The translations under genes and the position numbers were made by a program. The notes below the pieces were generated by a model. That model did not search any database, was not told the origin of the DNA, and saw only the letters and a program-made list of their open reading frames with translations. From contig CABFPE010000423.1 of NCBI GenBank assembly GCA_900660155.1, positions 113,178 to 177,177 of the forward strand: a DNA stretch of 64,000 nucleotides, written 5' to 3'. Below, piece after piece: positions 46,650 through 58,480 of the stretch. This stretch comes from Hofstenia miamia. Its lineage: Eukaryota > Xenacoelomorpha > Acoela > Hofsteniidae. Every line of letters starts with the position of its first letter. Within the stretch, counting starts at the first letter, position 1.

Positions 46650-47985
46650 TTATATTTTTCTTCTTCTATTTTGAGTTCTTCCTCTTGTATTTTAAAAGTT
46701 TTATTTCTGTAATTTATTAAACATTTGTTTTTTTTCAGAAGTCATCTTCTAATATCACTTCATATGGCAATGTGTTTTTGTGAGTGTCCACTACTATTAG
46801 CAACTGTTTAAATGTTGTATTTGCTATTTGCATCCTCATGCTTTTTATCATACCTTTTGTGTCTATCTATTCTCTTGAAGCAGTTATCAATCTGTAGTGT
46901 GATTTTTCTTGATCTTTTCTTTTGAATAATTTGTCTGTGATTATTGATGTGGCTGCTCCCATATTAATAGTAGTTTTGTCATAATTCCATTTATTACAGT
47001 GTTGTATTAATGTTATTTAGATCTATCATTATAATTATGGGTGCTTGGTTTTCTGGAGGTAGTGCTCCTTTAGTTTTCTGATTCCTCTTCTGATTGTTGG
47101 TTCTCTAGTTTCTTTGTCCTCTGATTCAAGTAGGTCATCATCATTGTAATATGCCTCTCAACTTTTTATTAGGTTTATTTGTTTTTTTGCATTCTGGTTT
47201 CCTGTGTGCTCTTTGTCTCTTTTATATATATATCTCTATTTTGGTTTTTCCATCTTTTGTTTTAATTTTTATTATACTATCCACCTTTCTTTCGTTTTGG
47301 TTTTTGCAAACTGGATCTGTTAAGTACAGTGGTAGCCATGCTGCTGCTGTTCCTGCATTACCCTTATTTCTTTCATGGTTAATTTGAACATTTTGAGCCA
47401 TTCTTTGAAAGTTGGTGAATAGCTGTATATTTCCCATTAGATTTTGGCAGTGGTGCCTTGCATGGTATTGTTTCTTCAATATTGTGTTAACTTAATATCA
47501 AATTGGTGAGGGTGGGTTTCTCCTCTTTTTTTTATTTCCTCATTGATTTGTCTTTTGACTGCTTATGTTATTTCTTTTATTACTTTACTTTTCTCTTTCT
47601 CATTGTTGTTAGTGTATGTGTGTTGCTTTCCATTTTGCAAGGGTATCTCTCTTGTTGGTGCCTGTAATGGTATCTCTGGAATTTCATCTATGTATACTTG
47701 ATTCACTTGTTACTCTAGTATGTCTTTCTATTCTTCTTGTATTAATTGAATTAATCTTAGTTGATCCCTTGACATTTTGAACAAAGTGAGGCAAAAGTTT
47801 ATTTGAATATCATGGTGATTGCCTGATCAACTAAAAAAGAAAGTTAATATAGAATCATCTAACAGGTCTTTTATGCCATAATAAATCAAATGTATCTATT
47901 ATTTGTCTTGTTTAGTGGAAGTTCTAATTTTATCTGATTGCTTACTGATTAAAATTACATATTTAGGAGTTAACCTATATTAGCC
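46650..47985 (-). pseudogene. Gag-protease remnant of B2
   Basis: The minus strand encodes WLPLYLTD followed by VDSIIKIKTKDGKTK, which correspond to the capsid and pre-zinc-finger parts of the B1 Gag (LPLYLTGAAS and IKVKGKDGKTRKVK) with the intervening stretch deleted. Next comes the protease block TINMGAATSIITD, in which the catalytic Asp-Thr-Gly has become Asn-Met-Gly. The protein is inactive. Confidence 0.6.
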
Positions 47986-48942
47986 TTAATGTAACAATTA
48001 CTATTTAAGTAATCTTTTCTGCAGCTAACAAGGGGCAATCTGCCTGAAACTGATGAATTCACCAGCAGTTCATCCATTCAACAGCTTTGATTCTAATTTG
48101 CCACTATCTCAGCTCAGGGACAAAGATTATGTGTTCCCTAATTTAGTGTACTGCTAATGACAGTAATAGCACAATTTGACTTAATCTTGATTTAATTTTA
48201 TTGTACTAGTAACCTTTGTAACCTTTGTGTGTGTGTTTTACAACTAAGGAAGTAACAAACAACACTACCTGCTTATAAGTAAATAAGAAGAAAGATAACA
48301 TAGCAGCTTCCTAACTGACAATTGGTAAATAAATGATATGGTCTCTTATCAGTTAATCATAGTCTACAATTTGGATCCAGAAATATTAATAAGGTTAATT
48401 CCTATGGTTAGCTATGCAGCCTTTTGAGAGTTTGTTACTGCATGCAAACTGAATTCAATTGATAGCTAGCTAAGCAGGAAATTGGAAAACCCCCTATTTG
48501 TAGACATAACCTAAATGCAGTTTGTGATCAGGGGCTACAACCTATAATTGTTTTCACCATGGGATCCCTGCTGATACTATGCATACAACACTTAGCAATG
48601 CATTGTATTATAAAATGAAACCATAACAAAACAAGAGTAAGATTCTAAAAAATATATTTCATCAACTAATTTTTTTCTTTGTTCATATGTATACTAATCT
48701 TAGAAAGCATATTTACTGTAATCAAGACATAAAACAAGTACCTGTCACCCATAATTCTTGTAGTACACATTTTAAGTTCTGCATGGCTCAATCAAGTTGT
48801 CTAAAATAAATGAGGAGCATTTTGTTCCCAGATGTTTGTCAAATTGATTTGGCAACAAATATATAAACACTGTTAGTAAATCTTTTTTAATAAATTTCTT
48901 GTATAATTTTCTTTTTCTTTTTGTAATTTTGATAACATGAAA

Positions 48943-49871
48943 TGTAGCATCATCCAACATAAATAAAAAATAAGCTGCAAATGTTGAGCAAAAATATTGT
49001 ATTTAGATCAATTAGAATAATTTAGATTTATTTGTATTATGCAACCAAGAAATAACATGTGTCTAAAAAGAGAGATTATTATCAGTCAATAAAAATACTT
49101 TTGACAAAACAAGGGGGCGAAATCACTTCCATTATTTTTAGCCACCATCTTGGCAGACAAAATGTTTAAATTTGAATCAACAGGTATTTTTCTGAATTTA
49201 CTATAAATAGATTAAAAACATTGTAAGAAATTGATAAAGAATTTTATTTGGAATTCTTATTTTGTTCTACTACAATGGTTTGAATATTTGATATGATGTT
49301 GAGCTAATTGAGTGGTGTTTAGTAGTGGTCTGGATCCATCACTGAGAATGATTTTAGGTCCCTGTGCCAGACCATGAAAGTGCACTTAAGTTAGGTGTAG
49401 GGTTTTCTCTCAATTAGCTGACCAGTGATCACTTACTACAATATATTTTGGTAATGGCTACATGCAGTATTGAATGAGCAGCTAGTAACAAGTCAGGTTG
49501 CAAATAGATAGAATACTTTTACAAAATAGAGTTTAAGTTGAATGGTGTCACGCCTTGAGTATGCACTGAGCTAGGATAGGGTACACATAAACTGTATCAA
49601 TGAGCTGAGAGGTGGCACTCAACCAAATGGAGGAAGTGGTGAAACTGGATGTGGAGATCAGCTTTGGGCAGATGCCCATTGTCAATCATTGGATAGATTA
49701 CCACATGGCTTCATCACCTAAATAGTGGATGGTTAACTCTAGTTTACTTTACATTAACAGAAACAACCGCCAAGTGGTATGCAATAAGTAAATCCCTACC
49801 CACAGAAATATGAATAGTGTTATATAGTAGCAATAGATAAACAGTGATGATGCCTGGTAGAGAATGTTACA
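48943..49871 (+). repeat. 5' LTR of B1
   Basis: 929 bases from TGTAGCATCATCC to GAATGTTACA, bounded by inverted TGTARCA-type ends. It aligns with 43181-44345, 58481-58951 and the complement of 61991-63110. Confidence 0.85.
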
Positions 49872-49887
49872 TGGCCACTGTGACAGC
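49872..49887 (+). other. Primer-binding site of B1, possibly tRNA-Arg type
   Basis: TGGCCACTGTGACAGC directly follows the 5' LTR. It resembles TGGCGACCGTGACAGG, the complement of a tRNA-Arg 3' end used by some Gypsy elements, with two internal mismatches. It differs clearly from the tRNA-Trp-type site of family A. Confidence 0.45.
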
Positions 49888-49985
49888 AAAGAACAGCAAC
49901 TTTTAAGAAGAAACATTCAGTGGAACTACCCGCATATGGCAATGAAAGCTACAATTGAAAGTGGAAATAAGCAACAAACAGTTAC

Positions 49986-51649
49986 ATGGAAAAACAACTG
50001 GTCAATAGAGAGAGCTACCTGAAACCTAACAGAAGCACTTTAACAGGATCCTGGAATTGCAATCAAGAAAATGGAAGAACACTACAAACCAAAGAGAAAA
50101 TGACAAAAGGTAAAAAAGGCAGTGCAAAGAAAACTGCAATCAAGGCAGTCACTCCCAGAACAATATGATCATCACCATATTTTGGTGAGAACTCAGCCAT
50201 GGACATGGAATTGCAATCCCTCAATTCACCCCCAGAAACAAATCCCCCAGATACGAGCCCACCAGACATAATAGATATGCTAAGGAAGAGCCAGGAAAAT
50301 GAGGCACTCCTAAAACATGAAATAGAACAGTTAACCAAAAAAGTCAAAGAAATGGAATGACAAAATGAAATGATACTGAGTGAAATCAGATTAAACATGG
50401 AGATGTGGCTAGATGAACAAAGTCAATTATTCCAAAACAAGATCAAAACCCTCACCCACCAATTATCAGAGTCCAATAAAAGGTTTTTAGAACAAAACTA
50501 ACAATGGAAATCAAGAACTGGAAAAAACAAACAGGCAACTAATCAAGGACAATGATCTACAAGCAAGAGAATTAGAGCAGCTGAAAGACAAATTAAGACT
50601 ATTACAGCTGACAGAAGAACAAAATAGGAGCAGCATGCAAACCCATGAAATAGAATTTCACTCCAGAAAAGAAAGCAAGCTGCAGGCACCACATATACTT
50701 GCCTGCAAAGAGGTGACATATGAGGAATCAGACAAAGATTCAAACTTCAAGAAATAGAAATTCATTAACAAAATCACAAAAGCAGTGACTACACAACTGC
50801 AAAAGGAAGATACCATAAAAAAACACAGGAAACCTAAATATGAAGATTCAATTCTACCACAATTGACAACCAGAAATACAATACCTTGTAAGGCAACCCT
50901 ACCCAAGTTTAATGGAAGGGTAGATGGTTATAATCTAACATTCACAGAATTGCTACAAATGTTTGAATTAACAATGGCAGAGTGCAAAGTAAGCCAACAG
51001 GCAGCAGCAGCAAGACTCCCCTTATACTTAACAGGGGCAGCTTCCCACCACTACTTGCTCCTAGATGCAGAAACAAAACAAAACTACCACTTGCTGATCA
51101 GAGATTTCATGAATTACTATGAAAATGAAAGTTTTAAAAATCAATATTAATTCATTCTAAATGCAACAAAGATGAGAAAAACTGATGACATTCAAAATTA
51201 CATGCAACAAGTTGAATGACTGTTAATGCTTAGTTCAAGAGAAAACAGATATTCTAAATATGATTTGTTCTCTCACATTTGCAAGGGGATGACCAAAAGC
51301 ATCAGAACACAGTTTGAGATTAAATGTGATGTATGGTGACGACAAGTTGGAAAGAATGATTAGAAAGGCAGTCAACATACAAGCAACCATCCAGAACAAC
51401 ACCTGGATATATGAAAAGGCCGCATGGCATAGAGAGGGATCAACATGGAGAAACAACCTCAAACCACGCATCCCAAACAAAACTTACACTGAAACAAAAC
51501 CAGAAAAAATAATAAAAGTAAAAGGAAAAGATGGGAAGACTAGAAAGGTAAAGGAGAAAGACATCAAGTGTTATGGTTGTGGACAGAAAGGACATAAAAA
51601 ACCAGACTGCCCAAAACAGATAAACATAATTGGGGATGAAGAAGCCTAA
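49986..51649 (+). pseudogene. Gag of B1: coiled coil, capsid, CCHC zinc knuckle
   Basis: Broken frames encode a basic N-terminus, a long Glu/Lys/Gln-rich segment likely to form coiled coil (about 50200-50700), and a capsid-like region at 50785-51150 (LPKFNGRVDGYNLTF, LPLYLTGAASHHYLLL). The last part (51314-51649) is very basic and has the zinc knuckle CYGCGQKGHKKPDC, a CX2CX4HX4C motif that binds RNA. Several stops and frameshifts separate these pieces. Gag forms the particle and packages the element RNA. Confidence 0.75.
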
Positions 51650-51756
51650 TATGACGAAGAAGATGTAATGCAGACAGAAGATGAAATTGATGAAGTATTG
51701 CCAACTGAAGAGGAGTTGGAAAACTAAGTAGAGCGCTGACTCATAACAACCATGCA

Positions 51757-52125
51757 TTGATAATGATCCTGACAAACCTCAATACGATAAATATGATAAT
51801 GATAGCTATCAATGGAGTAATGACTAAAGCAACAATCAACACCAGAGCAGCAACGTCCATAATCACTGATTCTAGGATTCAAAAGGAAGACTTGAACAGC
51901 TGCAATAAGAGACTAATTAATGCATCAGGAGAATATATTGATATGAAAGAAATGATAAATGCATTACAGATAAGAATTGTGACTACAACATTTGAACAAT
52001 TTTGGTAGTGGTGGACACACACAACAACTTGTTGCCATATGAGGTCATCTTAGGCAATGATTTTCTGACAAAAAACGGATATGTTATCAACTATGCCAAC
52101 AGAACTATAAAGGTAAAAGAATAAG
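51757..52125 (+). pseudogene. Protease of B1, active site lost
   Basis: The frame contains TINTRAATSIITDS, in which the retropepsin Asp-Thr-Gly is Asn-Thr-Arg. Both changes fit C/G transitions. Downstream, in another frame, PYEVILGNDFLTKNGYVIN (about 52035-52090) marks the end of the domain. Confidence 0.7.
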
Positions 52126-52569
52126 AGATGGGGAGATTGAAGAAGAACAGGGGAAGCAGAAAACAATCACATTTCAATTGCAGGAAGATATCCACCTACA
52201 GCCACACCAATGGAAGATGCACACAATTGAGACAGAGGACACTGTAACAGCCGACATAATGCTGTATGACAACAAAGGCATCAACACCAACTAGTATTGA
52301 TGCCATCTAGCATCTGTACAATAAAACATGGAAAGGGAAGAATCCCTTAATGCAACAAACTGGAATGTTAAGCTGAAGAGATCTCAAGTAAGAATATATG
52401 GAAATACATCAAGTCTAATATCAGACTCATCTGGAAGGCAATGGAAGATGACGATGGAGCAAGTAATTTGCATGGTTGATTCAAGGACTTGCAAAGGAAA
52501 ACGGATAGTACTCCACATGGCCGACTCAAGGGGGAGTGGACGAACACTATCAATGTCTCTAGTACTCCC

Positions 52570-52760
52570 AAAAGCCGACGTTGGGACAAATGAAAAATGG
52601 AAAAGAAGTACCCATTCAGTTTTTTAGCTGCAAACTGATGGCAAGCAAAGAAAACTACAGCTCTACTAAGGTAGAGATGCTCACATTGATTGAGAGTATC
52701 AAAAAATTTCGACACTTACTCATTGGTAGAGAATTCAGGGTATGAACAGACAACAGTGGA
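52570..52760 (+). pseudogene. RNase H fragment located upstream of RT
   Basis: A frame through 52590-52745 encodes VPIQFFSCKLMASKENYSST, then KVEMLTLIESIKKFRHLLIGREFRV and TDNSGL. This is the Gypsy RNase H pattern (..fSrkLt.aE.nYst.e.ElLaiv.aik.fRhyL.gr.F.v.TDh..L). In Gypsy elements RNase H lies after RT, but here it comes immediately before the RT start at about 52760. This is either a rearrangement or a misassembly. Confidence 0.7.
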
Positions 52761-53367
52761 TTGGCCCATATGCAGCACCAACTGTGTTCATAAAACAGGG
52801 AGACAAGTATTGCTTATGCATCAATTTTTGCAAATTGAATGAAGTGATGAAAAAGGACTCATATCCCCTACCACGGATAGAGGACATGCTCTATGAAGCC
52901 AGTAAACATAAATACTTTACAACACTAGATTTATGCAAAGCCTACTGGCAAGTAAAGGTGGAAGAGGATGATATTGAGAAGACAGCATTCATAACTCTAT
53001 ATGGGATATATGAATGGATATATGTGGCATTCAGACCAGCAACTTTCCAGAGGTACATTATGAAAGTGTTAAAGAATAAGACACACAGAATTGAGGAAGG
53101 GGTTGACGCCTACATAGATGACATTATAGTGACAAATGACACAATCCAAGAGCATCTGGAGAAATTAGAAAGAATGTTAACAATTCTGGAAAATGCAGGA
53201 CTTTGAATTAATGGAAATAAATTTGACATTCTCAAAGAAAAAATAGTATAGAAAAGGGAAGAATATGCATGAAGGACAATGCCAGAGAAATGATCCGGAA
53301 AATAGAAAAGCCAAACAATAAGAAAGACATACAGAGGATCATGGGATTCTTCAACTATTATGGAACT
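52742..53367 (+). pseudogene. Reverse transcriptase of B1
   Basis: The 154-codon open frame (52742-53206) has the fingers (YAAPTVFIKQGDKYCLCINF), CKLNEVMKKDSYPLPRIEDM, motif A TLDLCKAYWQVKV, and catalytic YIDDIIV (53112-53132). The usual PFGLxNAPATFQR block is shortened to AFRPATFQR. The thumb continues with frameshifts to GFFNYYG just before the N at 53368. The catalytic Asp residues are present. Confidence 0.8.
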
Positions 53368-53368
53368 N

Positions 53369-54858
53369 GTGGATAAGAAAGGCCAAGCTGTACTACCAAT
53401 ACTAATGAGGGAAGAGATATCTGAAAAAGAAATAGTGGATAAACAAAGAGATGACATAATCCTCAGCAAAATCATAAAAAAGATAGAAGAACCTCAGACA
53501 ATACTATCAAAAATAACAGCAGGATATTATGAATGCTACAAATGGAAAATCAACAAGAACAGATTATTATATGTTGAATCCAGCAACAACTGGATTGCAA
53601 TACCTGACTACTTTAAAAGAGAACTGATAAGGAAAATACATGAGAAGGGCCACCTGGGAATTACACAGATGGAGAAGACCTTCAATGCCAGGTTCATAAC
53701 AACAGCAGTGAGGAAAGTCATTGAGGATATCATTAATAAGTGCACAACGTGTATCCTTAACAACAAACAACACTAGAAAAAATCATTGCAACTCAACTGA
53801 ATGAGATAGTCCACATAGATCTTGAAATATTATCAAAGGACGCAGAAGTCTACCAATATCTACTGGTGATGGTAGACAATTATACAATATATGCAGAAAC
53901 CACAGCAGAACTGGTACTAAAGGAATGGATACTATTACTCAGGCCAATGGAGACAATTATAACAGATAAGGGGCCCCAATTTGAGAGTGGACTTTTTCAA
54001 GAAATAGCAAAACTCTTGGAAATTGCAAGCGAATGGACAACTGTGTATCACCTGCAGGCCAATGGAGCAGTCAAGCTAATCAGAGTAGCAACATCAAGGA
54101 TAGGAGGAAGCAGATGGAGAGAAGTCATTGAAATGATCGAATATTACTATAACACCTTGGTGCATGCAATGACTGGAGTCTCACCATTCAAGGCAATGTT
54201 TGGAAGAGAAGTGGTGACCCAGCTTTCAATGCAATATACCAACTACAGTGGAAAGCTGGACAATGAATACATAAAACAATTGAAGAACCAAATCACAGGG
54301 ATACATGAAATGATGTGGCACAACATAAAAAAATCACCAGTGAGACAGCAGTATAATTACAATAAAAAAATTTACAGTCATGCACACAAAGTAGGAGATA
54401 AGGTATTAACATTCACACTGATCAAACTCACAGACACAAACCAAGTCTGGAAGTTGAAAACAGTATGGTCTGGCCCTCACATGATAACAAAAACACTACC
54501 AAACAATGAATACATGTTATACAACAATAGACTATTGCATTTTCAAAATTTGAAGAGAGCAACAGCAGACATCAAAGAAATGAAGATAGATGAAAATGCT
54601 GAATTCAAAATTTGCCAAATTAACAGCAACGAAAATATATATGATATGTATGATTTAGATAGCCTACACAAAGAAGAATTTGATGATGAATACACAGTGG
54701 ACATTGGAGATGATAACACGAGCTGGAGAGTACTGCCCCAAAGGACAGCAAGAAATAAACCTATATATAACCCTGAAATATGTGATATAAATTTACTAAC
54801 TGAATTTAGGAAATTAGAGGAAAATGATGCACACACTGATGAAGAAGAGAGTGCATAG
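53369..54858 (+). pseudogene. Integrase of B1, catalytic Glu replaced
   Basis: The N-terminal HHCC zinc-binding region lies at about 53625-53760 (HEKGHLG ... CTTC). A stop and a frameshift follow near 53775. The core has HIDLE (first Asp), ITDKGPQFE (second Asp) and QANGAVKLIR. Exactly 35 residues separate the second Asp from the Lys in AVKL, the place where the D,D35E glutamate belongs. Near 54465-54555 the GPY/F module is visible (WSGPHMITKTLPNNEYML). An acidic C-terminal tail ends at 54858. The enzyme inserts cDNA, but this copy must be inactive. Confidence 0.8.
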
Positions 54859-55441
54859 AAATCAACAACCAGAGGAGCTCTCAACCACAAACAGGAGAAG
54901 GAGAGTCCGCAGAAGTTCTCACACCAGATGTTGACTCCAAGGCAGAAGGGACGAGACAGAGGAACCAACAAATAGACAACATAGAGTGAGAAGGCGTCCT
55001 AGTAGTCCCCAAGGCTGATTCAAGGGCAGGGAGACCAACAAACAAAAAGCCTCTCCCACCAGGGATCTGCACCACTGATTCAAGGGCAAGCAGAAAACTG
55101 GTGCACAGCTCAACTTTCCTTCTGAGAATCCACAACGCCAATTCAAGGGCAGTGAGACACTGGGAGTTGCAGGGGAAGGTGTAAGTGGTGGAATAACCAT
55201 GGAGATGTGAAAGCAATTCAAGGCTGACTTTATCCCCACAGGAGCCACAACTTGTCAAGTGCCAATAGGAGTAACTGTGAGCCAATTCAAGGGCGAATCA
55301 GTAGAAACTATCAGCACAGATTCACAGCCCATGAACTGTGAACCAAGCACCAGCAAATTACCATTAAGGATGACCCAGCTACATGCCTCCTCAGAAACCA
55401 CCTCAGAGAGAACTGTATGATCTAGAGAGAGAGAGAAACAG
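54859..55441. other. Spacer between integrase and ORF3
   Basis: About 580 bases without a good frame. It contains five or more repeats of an ATTCAAGGGCAG/AGGCTGATTCAAGGGCAG-type motif (for example near 55015, 55077, 55138 and 55270). The minus strand therefore shows long but spurious ORFs. It may encode a repeat-rich tail or be untranslated. Confidence 0.4.
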
Positions 55442-58400
55442 ATGTCTAAAATTGATGGAGAAACTCTACATCCCTACTTTATAGGAACATCATGAATGCA
55501 CTACAATGCATTTGTAAAACTATCCCCAGAAACAAAAGCACATATACAGAAAGTTGTGAAAATCAAAGGAAAAAATCTACAGATAGTGCTCAATGCCAAT
55601 AATAGACCAAAAGTGAATGTAATCATAAGCTTCCCACAGGAGATGAACGAGACACTGGCAAGACCATATATGAGAAGCACAGTGCACATTGTATTTGATG
55701 ATGATTTTACACTGGAAATGACGCAAGCCTTAATGACATACAAAGACAAAATAGCAGAAATACCAGAAATTAACATGGATGAGGAAAACCTCACAATCAT
55801 ACATGTACTGAAACAAAAGGAATACACAAAAAACCTGGAAAAGAAGATTGATGAAACATTGAGAATGGCAAAAGTGCAGAAAATGAAAGTAGTAATTATC
55901 AGTGTTGACAAATGAAGACATCCCTGAGCACCTACAGGAGGCATGCATGCAGACTGAAAACATCTTCCCTTGGGAGAGAACATCAAGAAGCACAACAATC
56001 CCAGAATTAATATGATTTGATCTACAAATAGACTACTGGGCACAAATCTACAGAATAATGGTAGATCCATGCATTGTGATCAACCTCTATAGACAAACAA
56101 AAATGATTGAGCTAATGACGGACACAGATGGCATAGAGAAGGCCAACATGCTATTCATAAAGTGCAGTCTGACACAATGACAAGAGCACCTACAACAGAT
56201 CCAAACAATATGGAAAAATATGAAACTACAACAAAAAGTAGAGGAAGGTTGGCCAAAAATAAAAATCAAAGCACCATCACAAAAATTTCACAACTTGGTA
56301 GAAATAGCACTAACAGAAGTAAACAAAGCCTATGAGCTAAGCACAAAAAAAGACTTCAAACAGTTAATATTCGAAGAGAAAAATGCACCAGATATACACT
56401 ATAGAACAATGGCTTGGATATTAGCAATATTTACAACTGAGGAGGCAGAATTGAAACTTCTGATCTTGTGGCACATCTGACATAAGCTAGAAAAAGCAAA
56501 AAAATTTGAAATAGCAATAGCTCCAATCAATACACAAACAAAAAACTGGCTATTAAGAGGTCACACTGGAAAGCTGGAGTTACCAAATAAATCAGAGAAG
56601 CCAGTACAAACAATGGAAAAGATACTCAGCCAAATGATAATGAATGAGAGTCCAATGGGAAAAATGTTGATAATAAGTATAGCTAACAAGACGGGGATAT
56701 GTCCCAGTGAAATTACAATATTTGATGAACCTATGAAGAAATATATGTGGAGAGCAAAACCCGAGACATGTACAAAACAACTGGAACATCAACCATGGTT
56801 AACAACATTGAAAATCATCAAATGGAAACTAGCAAGCACAGAAGAAGTCAGGAAAATATTAATACAGAAAGATGTGCAGAAAACCATCAACTGTGAAATG
56901 GAAAGATATGAATGAGATAGCCCATGGTGTACATTCACAAAAATCATATGAAATGCAGAAATGATGAAACAAGGAGGTATAACAGAACCAGTGGAGGTCT
57001 GTGAAATAGTCATGAAATCTCAAGCAGAGATGATGGAAGAAGAGGAGTTGTTAACATCTTCAAAACTACTGTTATCTCTGAAAACTCAGCAGACAATCAA
57101 TAGGATAAACATAGAAAAATGGGGAGAAATCAGCCCAGCAAGAACAATAGAATGGATAGACACCAACGATGAATGGTTCCTAGTTGAGATCAAAGTCACC
57201 AGAGAAGCTAGAGAGATCAAAGAGAGGAACTTCCAAAATATCAGAGAACAACAAATGGTGGCAACAATGAAGCTCATGTTCATGGAAGCTTTTACGCAAA
57301 CAGAATTGGAAGAACTACTAAAGCCATACAATCAATTAGCAGTAGATGTTGAATGTATAACAGCAGGAATAGACATCAAAGAAGAAATACGACTAAAACT
57401 AAGTAGAAGGGACTAACACAAGCATTCTGGAATACCATCCTGGAAGCAAAAATGAACTACCCCACCACAATAGGCTTAGCAACAGCACCAACAATGGAAG
57501 GTCCATACCCACACATTGAAAGGCAAATAGAAACAAAGATCCTGATCTGCACACTGCAAGAGACTATTGTGATACCAATGGTCCTCCCATGATGGAGACT
57601 ACTGAAAGAATTCAAAGTTGTGGAAACATTTCTTCATGAATACAAATCATATGTGAACACAGAGAAGAAGGCGAAAGCAATAATAGAATGGGATGATTAT
57701 AAAAAGTCGAAAGAAATAATGCTAAAAAACAACAACAGAGAGAGGGTCTACATTGAAGGCACAATAACGCCATGAACAGAGAGAGGGTCTACATTGAAGG
57801 CACAATAACGCCATATCAACTGTATACACAAGGGAGACCCATTAAAATACAACTACAAGATCTTAGGAAAGAAATAGAAGATTTAACTCCAAAAGCAATA
57901 ATGATATTCTCTGGGGTGAACAACATTGTATGGACTGACATCTGGGAGAGGAAGTATTGCTACTACAATGTCACAAAAAGAGTTGAAATTGTTATGATGA
58001 TGCAGATCAACAAGAATGATCCCAACAACATAACCAAGCAAGAAGTAAGAGACAACATTAGCTTCTTTTATAAAGACGTAGCAAACACCTGCAGTTTAAG
58101 AAAAGTATTCATGTTCTTCTACCCTGACAATCAGATCAGGGAAGATTTAGCCCATACAAGCAGGGCTGATGCACAGATGACATTGATGATAGGAATTAAA
58201 GGGATACAACTATACCACAAATATTCTGAAATATTCTCACAGAAAATTAACAAACTATGAGAGATTATGCTGAGAGCAGAGGATATTTGAGAGATGAAAT
58301 TCCTAAAATATGCTAATACAGTAACAACTGAATTAGAAGCAGTCCTGAAGATGACAAAGCAAGTCAAATTCGAAAAAACCATGTGGGCTGATCAAAAGGC

Positions 58401-58446
58401 AGAATCAATAATCCAGAAGGCGGATACTTTGGTGCATGGAGAGTGA
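55442..58446 (+). pseudogene. Third ORF of B1, about 1,000 codons, function unknown
   Basis: The start MSKIDGETLHPYFIGTS (55442) is matched by MSKINGKMLHPYFMGTT at 61087 on the minus strand, which supports this ATG. Similarity between the two copies then runs through RPKVNVIIS, DDFTLE, NLTIIHVLKQKEY, DFKQLIFEEKN, INTQTKNWLL, EPMKKYMW, LAVDVECIT, KGLTQAFW, NYPTTI and ERVYIEGTITP. The C-terminal 200 residues (57772-58446) are also homologous to the family A element (35455-36070). No signal peptide, hydrophobic span or cleavage site is evident, so an envelope is unlikely. Stops and frameshifts occur at intervals, and a 40-base tandem duplication (about 57734-57813) adds a stop. It ends 34 bases before the 3' LTR. 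Confidence 0.7.
57734..57813 (+). repeat. Tandem duplication of about 40 bases inside ORF3
   Basis: AACAGAGAGAGGGTCTACAT...GGCACAATAACGCCAT occurs twice in direct succession, encoding NRERVYIEGTITP twice with a TGA at the junction. The same place in the ORF is where the neighbouring inverted copy (B4) ends at 58951. Confidence 0.85.
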
Positions 58447-58480
58447 GCTGTGCTAAAAATAATGCAAGCTGAGTAGGGCA

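Larger units (their letters stand above)
41750..48750 (-). mobile_element. Family B Gypsy element, old minus-strand copy (B2)
   Basis: Read on the minus strand: an LTR remnant (about 48750-47990, starting TGTAACA on the plus strand), gag (about 47985-47000), protease (NMGAATSIITD, about 46990-46940) and, beyond an inserted LTR block at 43181-46464, RT and its connection toward RNase H (42960-41750). The RT shows NAYIDDI near 42300 and connection-domain blocks (IMG.., SLNTP, KEFIL). Many frameshifts are present. Integrase and ORF3 are absent. The plus-strand ORFs rich in Phe and Leu in this area are antisense shadows. Confidence 0.7.

Noticed and set aside
57301..57420. DEDD exonuclease motif (LAVDVECIT) in ORF3
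   Set aside because: DVE is conserved in both copies, but I could not find the later exonuclease motifs, so the match may be chance.
55442..58446. Envelope protein for ORF3
   Set aside because: No signal peptide, transmembrane segment, fusion-peptide-like stretch or cysteine-rich ectodomain pattern is visible in the translated pieces.
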